Shown here: positions 38,009 to 48,480 of the stretch, one piece after another | Position numbering within the stretch: the stretch's first letter is position 1 | Layout of the letters: each line of letters begins with the position of its first letter | Source: Aristolochia californica | Lineage: Eukaryota > Streptophyta > Magnoliopsida > Piperales > Aristolochiaceae | Assembly (NCBI GenBank): GCA_029961685.1 | Contig: JARWKL010000006.1 | Span: forward strand, 19,159,276 to 19,223,275 | Reading direction: 5' to 3' | DNA length: 64,000 nucleotides | Notes under the pieces: model-generated | Told to the model about the DNA's origin: nothing | The model's database searches: none | Seen by the model: only the letters and a program-made list of their open reading frames with translations | Position numbers and translations under genes: made by a program

Positions 38009-41000
38009 ATAGCTTGGTGGAATTTCATAGGAAAGGGACTTCTAACTGATCCCAACATGCTTTAAGTGTGGTGGATGTGCGTGCCACATGCATGTTGAGG
38101 ATGCAAGAGGCCTAATGATCCAAAAATTAGGGGGAGTAGAAAAAATTAAATTCTCAAGTGGTTGGATATTTACCAGAGCCGAACAAACCACTTTTTGCCG
38201 ATCCTTTAAAATCAAAGATTTTTTTTTGGAATTATCTCTCTCAGCATTTGTGCATTTGCATTTGGGATGTTCAAATTGTTTTTTTCAGGTCCAAACTTGG
38301 ACTCTCCCGTTTTTCTTCGTAAACAAAGAAGATATTAGGTCGCAACAAAACGAAAATTTTAGAGATCATGTGCGCAAAAACAATTTGAAAGTTATATAAT
38401 ATATAGAAAATTGTTTCATGCACAAACAATGAACCCCAAAATCCATGTTTGCGAAATTCCACTAGTACAACCCCCTAATAATAGCTTGGTGGAATTTTAT
38501 AGGAAAGGGACTTCTAACTGATCCCAACATGCTTTAGGTGTGGTGGATGTGCATGCCACAAACATGTTGAGGATGCAAGTGGCTTAATGATCCCAAAATT
38601 AGGGGGAGTAGAAAAAATTAAATTCTCAAGTGGTTGGGTATTTACCAGAGCCAAACAACCCACTTTTAGCCTATCCATAAAAATCAAAGAAACTTTTGGG
38701 AATGATCTCTCTCAGCATTTGTGCATTTTCATTGGGATGTTCAAATTTTTTTATTTTCAGGTCCAAACTTGTACTCTCCCACTATTCCTCGTAAACAAAA
38801 AAGATATAAGATCACAACAAAACGAAAACTTTAGAGTTCACGTGTGCAAAAAAATTTGAAAACTATTTAATAAATAGAAAATTATTTCCCGCACTAAAAA
38901 TGAACCCCAAAATCCATGTTTGGGAAATTCCACTAGTACAACCCCCTAATAATAACTTGGTGGAATTTTATAGGAATGAGTCTTCTAACTGATCCCAGCA
39001 TGCTTTAAGTGTGGTGGATGTGCATGCCACATGCATGTTGAGGATGCAAGTGGCCTAATGATCCAAAAATTAGGGGGAGAAAAAAAAAATTGTCAAGTGG
39101 TTGGATGTTTACCAGAAGCAAACAACCCACTTTTGGCCTTTCCTTAAAAATCACAGATACTTTTTGGAATTAGCACTCTCAGCATTTGTGCATTTCCATT
39201 TCGGATGTTCAAATTTTTTTTTCAGGTCCAAACTTGTACTCTCCCATTTTTCCTCGTAAACAAAAAAGATATAAGATCGCAACAAAACAAAATTTTAGAT
39301 TTTATCTGTGCAAAAAAAATAGAAAACTATATAATAAATAGAAAATTATTTCACGCACTAAAAATGAACCCCAAAATCCTTGTTTGGGAAATTCCACTAG
39401 TACAACCCCCTAATAATAGCTTGGTGGAATTTTATAGGAAAAGGGACTTCTAACTGATCCCAACATGCTTTAAGTGTGGTGGACGTGAATGCCACATGCA
39501 TGTTGAGGATGCAAGTGGCCCAATGATCCAAAAATTAGGGGGAGCAAAAACATTAAATTCTCAAGTGGTTGGATATTTGCCAGAGCGAAACAAACCACTT
39601 TTTACCTATCCTTAAAAATCAAAGATTCTTTTTGGAATTATCTCTCTCAGCATTTTTGCATTTCCATTTGGGATGTTCAAATTGATTTTTTCAGGTCCAA
39701 ACTTGGACTCTTCGTAAACAAAGAAGCTATTAGGTCGCAACAAAACGAAAATTTTAGAGATCATGTGCGCTAAAAAAATTTGAATGCTATATAATAAATA
39801 GAAAATTATTTCATGCACAAAAAATGAACCCCAAAATCCATGTTTGGGAAATTCCACTAGTACAACCCCCTAATAATAACTTAGTGGAATTTTATAGGAA
39901 AGGGACTTCTAACTGATCCCAACATTCTTTAAGTGTGGTGGATGTGTAGCCACAAGCATGTTGAGGATGCAAGTGGCCTAATGATCCAAAAATTAGGGGG
40001 AGTAGAAAAAATTAAAATCTCAAGTGGTTGGATATTTGCCAGAGCCAAACAACCCACTTTTTGCCTATCCTTAAAAATCATAGATACTTTTTGGACTTAT
40101 CTCTCTCAGCATTTGTGCATTTCCATTTCGGATGTTCAAATTTTTTTTTTCAGGTCCAAACTTGTACTCTCCCATTTTTCCTCGTAAACAAAAAAAATAT
40201 AAGATCGTGACAAAACAAAAATTTTAGAGTTCATGTGTGTAAAAAAAATTTGAAAACTACATATTAAATAGAAAATTATTTCATCAACTAAAAATAAACC
40301 CCAAAATCCAAATTTAGGAAATTCCACTAGTACAATCCCCTAATAATAGCTTGGTAGAATTTTATAGGAAAGAGACTTCTAACTGATCCCAACATGCTTT
40401 AAGTGTGGTGGATGTGCATTCCACAAGCATGTTGAGGATGCAAGTGGCCCAATGATCCAAAAATTAGGGGGAGTAGAAAAAATTAAATTCTCAAGTGGTT
40501 GGATATTTTACCAGAGCCAAACAACCACTTTTTGCCTATCCTTAAAAATCACAGATACTTTTTGGAATTATCTATCTCAGCATTTGTGCATTTCCATTTG
40601 GGGTGTTCAAATTTTTTTTTTCAGGTCCAAACTTGTACTCTCCCATTTTTCCACGTAAACAAAAATTATATAAGAGTTTATGTGTGGAAAAAAATTTGAA
40701 AACTATATAATAAATAGAAAATTATTTCATGCACTTAAAATGAACCCCAAAATCCTTGTTTGGGAAATTCCACTAGTACAACCCCCTACTAATAGATTCG
40801 AGAAATTTTATAGGAAAGGGACTTTTAACTGATCCCAACATGCTTGAAGTGTGGTGGATGTGCATGCCACAAGGATGTTGAGGATGCAAATGGCCTAATG
40901 ATCCAAAAATTAGGGGGAGTAGAAAAAATTAAATTCTCAAGTGGTTCGATATTTATAAGAGCCAAACAACCCACTTTTTGCATGTCCTTAAAAATCACAG

Positions 41001-42535
41001 ATACTTTTTGGAATTATCTCTCTCAGCATTTTTGCATTTCCATTCGGGATGTTCAATTTTTTTTTTCAGGTCCAAACTTATACTCTCCCATTTTTCTTCG
41101 TAAACAAACACGATATAAGATGGCAACAAAACGAAAATTTAGAGTTCATGTGTGCAAAAAAAATTTGAAAACTATATAATACATAGAAAATTATTTCACG
41201 CAGTAAAAATGAACCCCAAAATCCATGTTTGGGAATTTCCACTAGTACAATCCCCTAATAATAACTTGGTGGAATTTTATAGGAAAGGGACTTCTAACTG
41301 ATCCCAACATGCTTTAAGTGCGGTGGATGTGCATGCGACAAGCATGTTGAGGATGCAAGTGGACTAATGATCCAAAAATTAGGGGGAGTAGAAAAAATTA
41401 AATTCTCTAGTGGTTGGATATTTACCAGAGCCAAACAACCCGCTTTTTTCCTGTCCTTAAAAATCACAGATACTTTCTGGGATTATCTCTCTCAGCATTT
41501 GAGCATTTCCATTTTGGGATGTTCAAATTTTTTTTTTCAGGTCCAAACATGTTCTCTCCCATTTTTCCTCTTAAACAAGAAAGATATAAGATCGCAACAA
41601 AACAAATATTTTAGAGTTCATATGTGCAACAAAAATTTGAAAACTATATAATAAAAAGAAAATTATTTCACGCACTTAAAATGAACCCCAAAATCCATAT
41701 TCAGGAAATTCCACTAGTACAACCCCCTAATAATACCTTGGTGGAATTTTATAGGAACGCGACTTCTAACTGATCGAAACATGCTTTAAGTGTGGTGGAT
41801 GTGCATGCCACAAGCATGATGAGGATGCAAGTGGCCTAATGATCCAAAAATTAGGGGGAGTAGAAAAAATTAAATTCTCAACTGGTTGGATATTTACTAG
41901 AGCCAAACAACCCACTTTTTGCCTGTCCTTAAAAATCACAGATACTTTTTGGAATTATCTCCCTCAGCATTTGTGCATTTCCATTTGGGATGTTCAAAAT
42001 TTTTTTTTTCAGGTCCAAACTTGTACTCTCCCATTTTTCCATGTAAACAAAAAGTATATAAGATCGGAACAAACCGAAAAATTTAGAGTTCATGTGTGGA
42101 AAAAAATTTGAAAACTATATATTAAATAGAAAATTATTTCACGCACTAAAAATGAACCCCAAAATCCATGTTTGGGAAATTCCACTAGTACAACCCCCTA
42201 ATAATAGCTTGGTGGAATTTTATAGGAAAGGGACTTCTAACTGATCCCAACATGCTTTAAGTGTGGTGGATGTGCATGCCACAAGCATGTCGAGGATGCA
42301 AGTAGCCTAATGATCCAAAAATTGGGGGGAGTAGAAAAAATTAAATTATCAAGTGGTTGAATATTTACCATAGCCAAACAACCCACTTTTTGCCTGTCCT
42401 TAAAAATCACAGATACTCTTTGGAATTATCTCTCTCAACATTTGTGCATTTCCATTTGGGATGTTCAATTTTTTTTTTTTTGGTCCAAACTTGTACTCTC
42501 CCATTTTTCCTCGTAAACAAAAAAGATATAAGATC

Positions 42536-42540
42536 GCAAC
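42536..42540. other. Target site duplication, left copy (gcaac)
   Basis: gcaac directly abuts the LTR end at 42541 and is repeated at 48355-48359. Intact monomers read gatcgcaacaaaacg at this place. Confidence 0.95.
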
Positions 42541-42931
42541 TGTAGAATTTAGGATCTCATGAAAGGAACTTTAGATCAACAAGAATAAAGAAGAAGAAGA
42601 AGAGAGAAGGAGAAGAGAAGAAGAAGAACGTGGAAGAAGAGAGTTTGGATTAAGGGAGAAGAGGGTTGCGTCAAAAAGAAATATGAGGGCTGGAAGAATT
42701 TGTGGAAAGAGAGGAGTGTGCTTCAATGCCCTACCTCTTAGCCAATGCCTTTATTTATAGTTTTACAATACCCTTAGGGCTACAACTTGATAAAACAAAA
42801 GACATAAAAGGAACATATATTTACACTTCTATGCCATCTTTATGGAAAGTACCATATTTTACACATATGCCACTCCTTTGACTTGTGGGCTTCTTGTCTT
42901 GAGCTTGTGGGCTTGAGCCCATCTTCCAATA
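42541..42931 (-). repeat. 3' LTR of the copia element
   Basis: 391 bp, about 97% identical by eye to 47963-48354. In element orientation it begins TATTGGAAGATGG, so the usual TG is TA here. It ends AATTCTACA at 42541. A polypurine tract lies immediately upstream of it in element orientation (42932-42942). Confidence 0.95.
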
Positions 42932-42942
42932 CTCCCCCTCAA
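42932..42942 (-). other. Polypurine tract
   Basis: Minus-strand reading TTGAGGGGGAG immediately before the 3' LTR, the expected plus-strand primer site. It overlaps the RNase H stop codon (TGA), a compact arrangement common in plant copia elements. Confidence 0.9.
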
Positions 42943-43499
42943 GCTAGAGGAGAAAAGACATCATAACTACCCAGCTTGCCACATATAAATGATAGGATTT
43001 TAGATGTAACGGGTTTAGTGAGAATATCAGCCACTTGTTCTTGAGATGACACATGTTTGAGAGAGATTATTCCTGCTTGAAACTTCTCCCGTATAAAATG
43101 ACAATCCACCTCAATGTGTTTAGTTCTTTCATGAAAAACTGGATTTGAAGTGATATGAATGGCTGCTTGATTATCACAATGAAGATTCATGGACCCCTTT
43201 TTATAAAAACCTAGTTCGGTAAGAAGGGTCCTAATCCATAAAAGTTCACTAACGGTATGGGCCATAGCTCTGTATTCTGCTTCGGCGCTAGATCTTGCAA
43301 CCACATTTTGCTTCTTACTTTTCCATGTAACCAAGTTTCCCCCAACCAAAGTACAATATCCTGATGTAGATTTTCTATCATCAGGAGATCCAGCCCAATC
43401 TGTGTCTGAGAAGCCTTCTATGTTGAAGTGCCCATATTTTTTATACAGCAATCCTCTTCCTGGAGCTCCTTTTAGATAACGTAATATTCTCTCTAAAGC
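42939..43499 (-). pseudogene. RNase H domain of the copia polyprotein
   Basis: Continues the frame of 43500-43835 after the TAG; the first internal Met is at 43451. RNase H features: 'GFSDTDWAGSPDDRKSTSGY', 'TWKSKKQNVVARSSAEAEY' and 'WIRTLLTELG', followed by 'IHCDNQAA'-like 'LHCDNQAAIHI' and 'HIEVDCHFIREK'. 'VADILTKP' is the classic C-terminal motif. The last codons and the TGA overlap the polypurine tract, 10 bp from the 3' LTR. The domain itself looks intact; it is separated from RT by the nonsense codon. Confidence 0.9.
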
Positions 43500-43835
43500 C
43501 TACCAGTGGGTAATTTGTGGTTTGCGCATGAATTGACTCACCACACTTACAGCATATGATATGCCTGGCCTAGTTACCGTGAGATAAATCAGTTTTCCCA
43601 CGAGTCTTTGGTATTTGCCAATATCAATATCTTCTTCATTTGTGGCACATAATTTTACATTTGTATCCATAGGTGTGTCAACTGGTCTACAACCCTTCAT
43701 TCCTGTTTCTTCAAGGAGATCTAAGACATATTTCCTTTGAGACAATATTATCCCATGTTTGGATTGAAGAACTTCGATACCAAAAAAATATTTAAGCATA
43801 CCAAGGTCTTTAGTCTTGAATTCCTGACATATCAT
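43500..43835 (-). pseudogene. Reverse transcriptase C-terminal part
   Basis: 111 codons in the same frame as the YVDD segment. 'FKTKDLGMLKYFFGIEV' and 'GIILSQRKYVLDLLEETGM' are standard copia RT motifs after the active site, and 'GKYQRLVGKLIYLTVTRPG' marks the connection towards RNase H. An in-frame TAG at 43500-43502 (after 'QITHW') ends it. The reading frame continues unchanged beyond the stop, so this is a nonsense change and not an indel. Confidence 0.9.
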
Positions 43836-44013
43836 CTATTTCACCTCTTGTATGCTCAAAGAATCATCACCGGTTAAGATAATATCATCCACATATACGG
43901 CCAATAATATTTTCCCTTTGACTGTATCTTTATAATATACGGAATGATCAACTGAGCACCGATGAAAACCAAACCGTAGGACTGTTTGACTAAATTTATC
44001 AAACCATGCCCGA
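43836..44013 (-). pseudogene. Reverse transcriptase catalytic segment with YVDD box
   Basis: Short segment in the third frame. It contains the RT active-site motif YVDD at 43884-43895, followed by 'IILTGDDS'. It is closed by an in-frame TAG at 43836-43838, directly before the next RT segment in the same frame. It has no start codon. It belongs between the segments at 44014-44503 and 43500-43835 of the original polyprotein. Confidence 0.88.
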
Positions 44014-44503
44014 GGGACTGCTTAAGCCCATATAAAGACTTTTTTAACCGGCATACTGACTCCCTCTCAACCACATAACCAGGTGGTTGAACCATATAAA
44101 TTTCCTCACTGATATCACCATTTAAAAAAGCATTTTTAACATCCAACTGATAGACGGGCCATGAGGAGTTAGCAGCAATAGATAAGATGATGCGTACCGA
44201 ATTCAATTTTGCAACAGGAGATAAGGTCTCCTCATAATCTATCCCATAGCACTGTGTATAGCCCTTAGCAACCAGTTGAGCTTTAAGACGAGCAACCGAT
44301 CCATCCGGATTATGTTTCACTGAAAAAACCCATCGACAACCAATAGGTCTTTTACCTTTCGGGAGTGATGTTAAGTACCAGGTTTGGTTTTCGTATAAGG
44401 CGTGCATTTCTTCATGCATAGCCGCCTTCCATCCTGGATGTCTCAAGGCCTCCTGATACGACTGCGGAACGGAAGTAGAAGGGACGCAAGAAACTGAAAA
44501 CAC
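44014..44503 (-). pseudogene. Reverse transcriptase N-terminal part (frame-shifted)
   Basis: In a different frame from gag-integrase, this reads as the copia RT (RVT_2 type): 'SYQEALRHPGWKAAM' at the start, 'GCRWVFSVKHNPDGS', 'LKAQLVAKGYTQ', and the first catalytic aspartate in 'QLDVKNAFLNGD'. It lacks its own ATG; the frame opens with GTG at 44503, so it would normally be read as part of the polyprotein. One frameshift (about 44490-44515) separates it from the integrase frame. A second (about 44013-44016, just after 'LYGLKQS') ends the homology. The open frame runs on to 43874, but those residues are out of register. Not functional as it stands. Confidence 0.9.
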
Positions 44504-47061
44504 TCAGAAGACAAGTGATGGTGAGACATAAAATTTGAGATAGGATGCGAAGTAGTACAGGAGCGACGTTCTTTTCTTAAAACAATAGGCCGAGTATCAA
44601 ATTCAGGCCCATACATAGGAGGAGAAGGACTTACCTCGGGTGGATCCAACAACTCCACAGGTGAAGGTATGGCCGGTGTATCAGGGGATGGATCCACTTC
44701 AAGATTGAAAGGCACAAGCGGACGAGGAGTAGAAGAAGGACAAGTCCATCCTGGAGGAGCATCATGTGAGGAGTAGAAGGGAGTGTCCTCAAAGAAAGTC
44801 ACATCCCTAGAGATAAACATCCTCTGAAGGGTAGGATTGTAACAGACATAACCTTTCTGGGTGCGAGAGTATCCCAAAAAAATGCACTTCATAGACCGAG
44901 CATCAAGTTTATTTTTATGTGGAGATGTAACATGAACAAAACATGTACATCCAAACACTTTCAAAGGAAGAGAAAAAGAATCTTCACCACTAAATAACAC
45001 AGAGTAAGGAGTTTTATGATGAAGGACTGATGAAGGTAACCTATTAATGAGAAAGCATGTTGTAAGTATAGCATGAGTCCAATAGAAATAGGGTACCTTC
45101 ATGGAGTAGAGGAGGCCCCGAGCAACTTCAAGAAGATGACGATTCTTCCTTTCAGCAACACCATTTTGTTGAGGAGTATAGGCACATGATGTTTGATGAA
45201 TAAGCCCATTACTCTCACAAAATGATTTGAAGTCATGAGACATGTATTCCTTAGCATTGTCAGATCTAAGGGTTTGAATTTTCTTCCCAAATTGTGTCAA
45301 GACCATAGCATGAAAATTTTTAAACAAAGGAAGAATTTCGGAACGCTCTTTAAATAGATATAACCAAGTCAATCGAGTAAAATCATCAACAAAAATGACA
45401 AAATATTTAACTTGGGAAATATTTGAGACACATAAAGGGCCCCATACATCAGAATGTATTAGCTCAAATGGAGCAGTACTTGTAGTTGTAAGACGAGGAG
45501 AATATGTACTCCTGACATGTTTACTTAATTGACAAACCTCACAACTGATATTAGAAAGTCCTTTTAAAGATGGAACCAAAGAACGAAGTGAAGGGGTAGA
45601 CGGATGACCAAGTCGGTTGTGCCAAAGTTGGGCCTCAGATGTAGTGGAAGATAATGCAACTAATGGTGGAAGAGTGAAGTAGTACAAACCCCCATTTTCA
45701 TAGCCGCCACCAATCACCCGCTTCGTAGTGAGATCCTGAAAGACACAAGAAGACGGTGAGAAGGTGATAGAGCAATTTAATTGTTTGGTCAATTGGCTAA
45801 CAGAGAGCAAATTTAAAGGAAATTGAGGAACAAACAAAACATCTTGAAGGGGAATAGATGAAGTAAGAGAGGAGGAACCTTTGCCAAGGACCTTGGTTTG
45901 GGTACCATCAGCAATAGTAACAAATTTATGAGGATAACAAGGAGATAAGGACTGCAACAAGTGTTTGTTATCTGATAGATGTTCGGAGGCCCCGGAGTCG
46001 ATGATCCAAGAGGAAGAGGAAGATGAGGAAGAAAGCATACCTGAGGCAATAGTAGTGGCAGCAGTAGATGATGAGGGAATAGATGATTCCATGAAGGACT
46101 TCATTTTCTGAAATGCAGCATAGTCCTCAACCGTAAGAGTCACATTTCCGGATGATGATTCATACTTACCTTCATTTTTCTCAACGTTAACTGAGACTGG
46201 GTTAGCTGTGGCCCAATCAGGCTTGCCATGAAGTTTCCAGCATGATGCCACAAGGTGGTTCTGACGGCCACAATAAGTGCAAAGTTGAGGCTCAGTACGG
46301 AAAGAATTCTGACCCGTTCTACCACCTCTATTTTCAGCCCCTCTCATAGTTCGACCCCCTCTCATATTTCTGCCCCGTCCTCGGAATGAGGAAGATGTTC
46401 CCCGATTGCCAGAGAACATCGCTGATGGAGAATCAATAGGAGAAGGAGGGGATGGATCTGGTATCCTAAGTAATGTAGCACTAATATCATCAAATGATGG
46501 AAGAGCAGAAGAACTTAGAAGTTGAGTTTTGGCCACCTCAAGGTATGGTTTAATATTCGATAAGCAAATGGCTGCTGCCAAAGCTTCTCTTTGTCGTTCT
46601 TGAACGGCAATATCAGTGGAATATGGCTGAGCTAGTTTCCATTCTTGAAGAAGACCGCGAAACCGGGCCAAAAATTCATGAATATTATCTCCATGTTTCG
46701 TATGCAGCATGTTTTGTAAGACATCATATATTTTTTGTAATGAAGCAGTGCTTGAGTAAAGCTTGGCACACATGTCCCATATGTTCTTGGTGGTTTCCAA
46801 GTGGACCACATTGTAGGCCACCTGCTCTTCCATGCTATTAATGAGCCAACTTATCACCATGTTATCATCCTTAACCCACTTGTGGTAGGACACATCTTCT
46901 TCATCAATCGGAGAAAAGTTAACAACGTGGCTCAAGAGATCACGAGTAATAAGAATCCTCCGAACCGATTGTGACCAGCTCATGTAATTGGAGATACCTC
47001 TAAGTGGAATTGTAGTAATACGGAGTATATCACTCTTATTACTATTGTATCCAATCTCCAT
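44443..47061 (-). CDS. Copia Gag-protease-integrase polyprotein (872 aa, open)
   Basis: This open frame encodes the particle protein, the aspartic protease and the integrase of the element. Residues 1-200 are a copia-type Gag (motif NYMSWSQSVRR at 25-35). An Arg/Gly-rich stretch spans about 225-250, then a CCHC zinc knuckle (C261, C264, H269, C274). The protease active site is DSGAS at 355-359. The integrase zinc domain has H481, H486, C507 and C510. The catalytic triad is D538, D601 and E637, with exactly 35 residues between the last two. 'KCIFLGYS' near 725 is the usual copia segment after the integrase core. The start is the first Met, about 900 bp after the LTR. All key residues are present. 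The frame ends prematurely in a shifted C-terminal tail (about residues 853-872), where RT should continue. The sequence resembles plant copia proteins; the sublineage is not assigned. Confidence 0.93.
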   Translation of the reverse strand: MEIGYNSNKSDILRITTIPLRGISNYMSWSQSVRRILITRDLLSHVVNFSPIDEEDVSYHKWVKDDNMVISWLINSMEEQVAYNVVHLETTKNIWDMCAKLYSSTASLQKIYDVLQNMLHTKHGDNIHEFLARFRGLLQEWKLAQPYSTDIAVQERQREALAAAICLSNIKPYLEVAKTQLLSSSALPSFDDISATLLRIPDPSPPSPIDSPSAMFSGNRGTSSSFRGRGRNMRGGRTMRGAENRGGRTGQNSFRTEPQLCTYCGRQNHLVASCWKLHGKPDWATANPVSVNVEKNEGKYESSSGNVTLTVEDYAAFQKMKSFMESSIPSSSTAATTIASGMLSSSSSSSSWIIDSGASEHLSDNKHLLQSLSPCYPHKFVTIADGTQTKVLGKGSSSLTSSIPLQDVLFVPQFPLNLLSVSQLTKQLNCSITFSPSSCVFQDLTTKRVIGGGYENGGLYYFTLPPLVALSSTTSEAQLWHNRLGHPSTPSLRSLVPSLKGLSNISCEVCQLSKHVRSTYSPRLTTTSTAPFELIHSDVWGPLCVSNISQVKYFVIFVDDFTRLTWLYLFKERSEILPLFKNFHAMVLTQFGKKIQTLRSDNAKEYMSHDFKSFCESNGLIHQTSCAYTPQQNGVAERKNRHLLEVARGLLYSMKVPYFYWTHAILTTCFLINRLPSSVLHHKTPYSVLFSGEDSFSLPLKVFGCTCFVHVTSPHKNKLDARSMKCIFLGYSRTQKGYVCYNPTLQRMFISRDVTFFEDTPFYSSHDAPPGWTCPSSTPRPLVPFNLEVDPSPDTPAIPSPVELLDPPEVSPSPPMYGPEFDTRPIVLRKERRSCTTSHPISNFMSHHHLSSECFQFLASLLLPFRSRIRRP

Positions 47062-47950
47062 AATGAGGCAAGTAAAATATGGAGGTCAAGGGAAAAAGGC
47101 CTTCTTCAAAGAACAATTACTCTATGTAATTTGAAGAACCCGTAGACCAAATCAATCACCAACAAAAGAGAACAAGAACCAATTTATTTCACACGGGAAA
47201 GCACCAAATTATCAACAAATTTGTGCCTTTAGAAAGTGATAATAACATCCAACCATCACTCAACTTCTCTTGTATTCATAAGAACAAAGAGAAGAAAATA
47301 GATGCAACCGATTAGGCCTTAATCCAAACTCCAATACAAACGAGCAATAGACAAAAATTTAGAAAAGATTTAACGACAAACCGAGACACTTGGAAGAGAT
47401 TTATCTTCAGCTCATGGGAGACTTCAACGTAAGAAAAAATTCAATTGTTGAAGTTAAAATAAAACGGAACTACAAAGGGTAAATGGCTGTTGGCATTTCA
47501 TCAAACATATAATGGGCATCCAACAACATAACACAAACCCATGGGCAACCTTAAGTAGGAGAAGATACAGCAACATGTGCTAGAATTCTACCTCAAATGA
47601 GATGTATCCAAATTACATAAAGGTAATTGAATTTCACCCATCAATCTTAATAAGAAGCAAACAGCAAATGATCTTGATCACTCTTGTAATTGATTTACAA
47701 GGAGTCAAGATTATAACATCAATTTAGTCATAGAAATAAATCTTTACAACATATAAAGATTTATCTTGACTTGATGTGACTCAAAATTCAAGAAGTAAAG
47801 AAAAACAGTAAAAGGAGTATGTAAATAAGAAAAGGAAACAAAAAAAACGTAAGTAAGAAGATGATGAACTTATCCCTTTATGACTGAACTCCTTTTACAA
47901 CTTCTTGAACAGATTTCATAATAACTGCATGAAGAGATCCCAAACTCCTT
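47062..47950 (-). other. Untranslated leader of the copia element
   Basis: About 890 bp between the primer binding site and the gag start. No open frame of note is seen on either strand. It is AT-rich and non-satellite. It would carry packaging and translation signals in an active element, but I cannot point to specific ones. Confidence 0.75.
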
Positions 47951-47962
47951 GCTCTGATACAA
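47951..47962 (-). other. Primer binding site (initiator Met tRNA type)
   Basis: Minus-strand reading is TTGTATCAGAGC, directly after the 5' LTR. Copia elements usually prime from the 3' end of initiator methionine tRNA with a site resembling TGGTATCAGAGC. Here one G seems to be missing or changed near the start, which would weaken pairing with the tRNA end. Confidence 0.85.
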
Positions 47963-48001
47963 TGTAGAATTTAGGATCTCATGAAAGGAACTTTAGATCA
48001 A

Positions 48002-48051
48002 CAAGAAAGAAGAAGAAGAAGAAGAGAGAAGGAGAAGAGAAGAAGAAGAAC
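48002..48051 (+). repeat. Purine-rich GAA/AAG microsatellite in the LTR
   Basis: Plus strand is a run of agaagaag and gagaagg motifs ending in aagaagaagaacg. The 3' LTR has the matching run at about 42582-42629 with a two-base difference at its start. In element orientation this is a CTT-rich tract near the LTR 3' end, so it would lie in the transcribed leader. Confidence 0.8.
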
Positions 48052-48173
48052 GTGGAAGAAGAGAGTTTGGATTAAGGGAGAAGAGGGTTGCGTCAAAAAG
48101 TAATATGAGGGCTGGACGAATTTGTGGAAAGAGAGGAGAGTGCTTCAATGCCCTACCTCTTAGCCAATGCCTT

Positions 48174-48181
48174 TATTTATA
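48174..48181 (-). promoter_or_regulatory. TATA box in the 5' LTR
   Basis: Minus strand TATAAATA, in the LTR that would drive full-length transcription. The copy in the 3' LTR is at 42752-42759. A start roughly 25-35 bases further along the minus strand (about 48140-48150) is inferred. No experimental start is visible from sequence. Confidence 0.6.
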
Positions 48182-48354
48182 GTTTTACAATACCCTTAGG
48201 GCTACAACTTGATAAAACAAAAGAAATAAAATGAACACATATTTACACTTCTATGCCATCCTTATGGAAAGTACCATATTTTTACACATATGCCACTCCT
48301 TTGACTTGTGGGCATCTTGTCTTGAGCTTGTAGGCTTGAGCCCATCTTCCCACA

Positions 48355-48359
48355 GCAAC
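48355..48359. other. Target site duplication, right copy (gcaac)
   Basis: gcaac directly after the LTR end at 48354. The satellite then continues with aaaacgaaaatttt. Confidence 0.95.
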
Positions 48360-48480
48360 AAAACGAAAATTTTAGAGTTCATGTGAGGAAAAAAAAATTT
48401 AAAACTATATAATAAATAGAAAATTATTTCACGCACTAAAAATGAACCCCAAAATCCTTGTTTGGGAAATTCCACTAGTA

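Larger units (their letters stand above)
14537..42540 (+). repeat. Satellite array, domain B (about 470-bp monomers)
   Basis: Continuation of the same array and orientation. Landmarks: 14636, 15109, 15578, 16010, 16483, 16954, 17424, 17895, 18366, 18839, 19312, 19783, 20252, 20722, 21182, 21653, 22125, 22596, 23067, 23538, 24010, 24473, 24944, 25414, 25887, 26359, 26821, 27292, 27761, 28233, 28706, 29179, 29649, 30122, 30592, 31064, 31535, 32004, 32477, 32946, 33406, 33876, 34346, 34817, 35285, 35756, 36225, 36698, 37169, 37642, 38115, 38587, 39058, 39523, 39981, 40452, 40898, 41367, 41839 and 42310. Typical bases are 'agaaaaaatt', 'cccacttttt', 'gcttgg', and commonly 'gagatcatgtgcgc' where domain A has 'gagttcatgtgtgc'. 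Small deletions mark single monomers: 'taatag' lost at 24368 and 26716, about 11 bp near 39710, about 23 bp near 40673. The last monomer is cut by the retrotransposon at 42540/42541. Confidence 0.95.
42541..48354 (-). mobile_element. Ty1/copia LTR retrotransposon (5.8 kb, degraded)
   Basis: Complete in outline and on the minus strand. It has a 5' LTR (47963-48354), primer binding site, untranslated leader of about 900 bp, gag-protease-integrase open frame, RT, RNase H, polypurine tract and 3' LTR (42541-42931). A 5-bp target duplication gcaac flanks it. Integrase lies before RT, which is the copia (Pseudoviridae) order and not the gypsy order. It inserted into a domain-B satellite monomer, and deleting it plus one gcaac restores the normal array sequence 'atcgcaacaaaacg'. 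By eye the LTRs differ at about 13 bases and one indel, roughly 3%. Coding damage in pol (two frameshifts, two nonsense codons) makes autonomous movement unlikely. I do not assign a named lineage. Confidence 0.97.
47963..48354 (-). repeat. 5' LTR of the copia element
   Basis: 392 bp, direct repeat of 42541-42931. In element orientation it starts TGTGGGAAGATGG and ends AATTCTACA, so it keeps the TG...CA ends. It contains a purine-rich (GAA)n-like run on the plus strand at about 48002-48051 and a TATA box. It is followed (towards lower coordinates) by the primer binding site. Confidence 0.95.

Noticed and set aside
1..42540. Dozens of 60-135 codon open frames in the satellite, on both strands
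   Set aside because: They repeat once per monomer, shift among three frames with poly-T length and end at different stops. They have no codon or domain signal. They are by-products of an AT-rich tandem repeat.
42582..42629. GAA-rich run as a separate microsatellite locus
   Set aside because: It is present in both LTRs at the same position and so belongs to the retrotransposon.
45099..46325. Extra minus-strand open frames overlapping gag-integrase (45099-45290, 45813-46049, 46140-46325)
   Set aside because: They are out-of-frame shadows of the 872-codon open frame and show no known domain.
46623..46841. Plus-strand open frame inside the gag region
   Set aside because: It is the antisense shadow of the Gag coding sequence on the minus strand and has no features of its own.
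42541..48354. Gypsy-type or chromodomain (centromeric) retrotransposon
   Set aside because: Integrase precedes RT, RT is of copia type with YVDD, and there is no chromodomain, so the element is copia.
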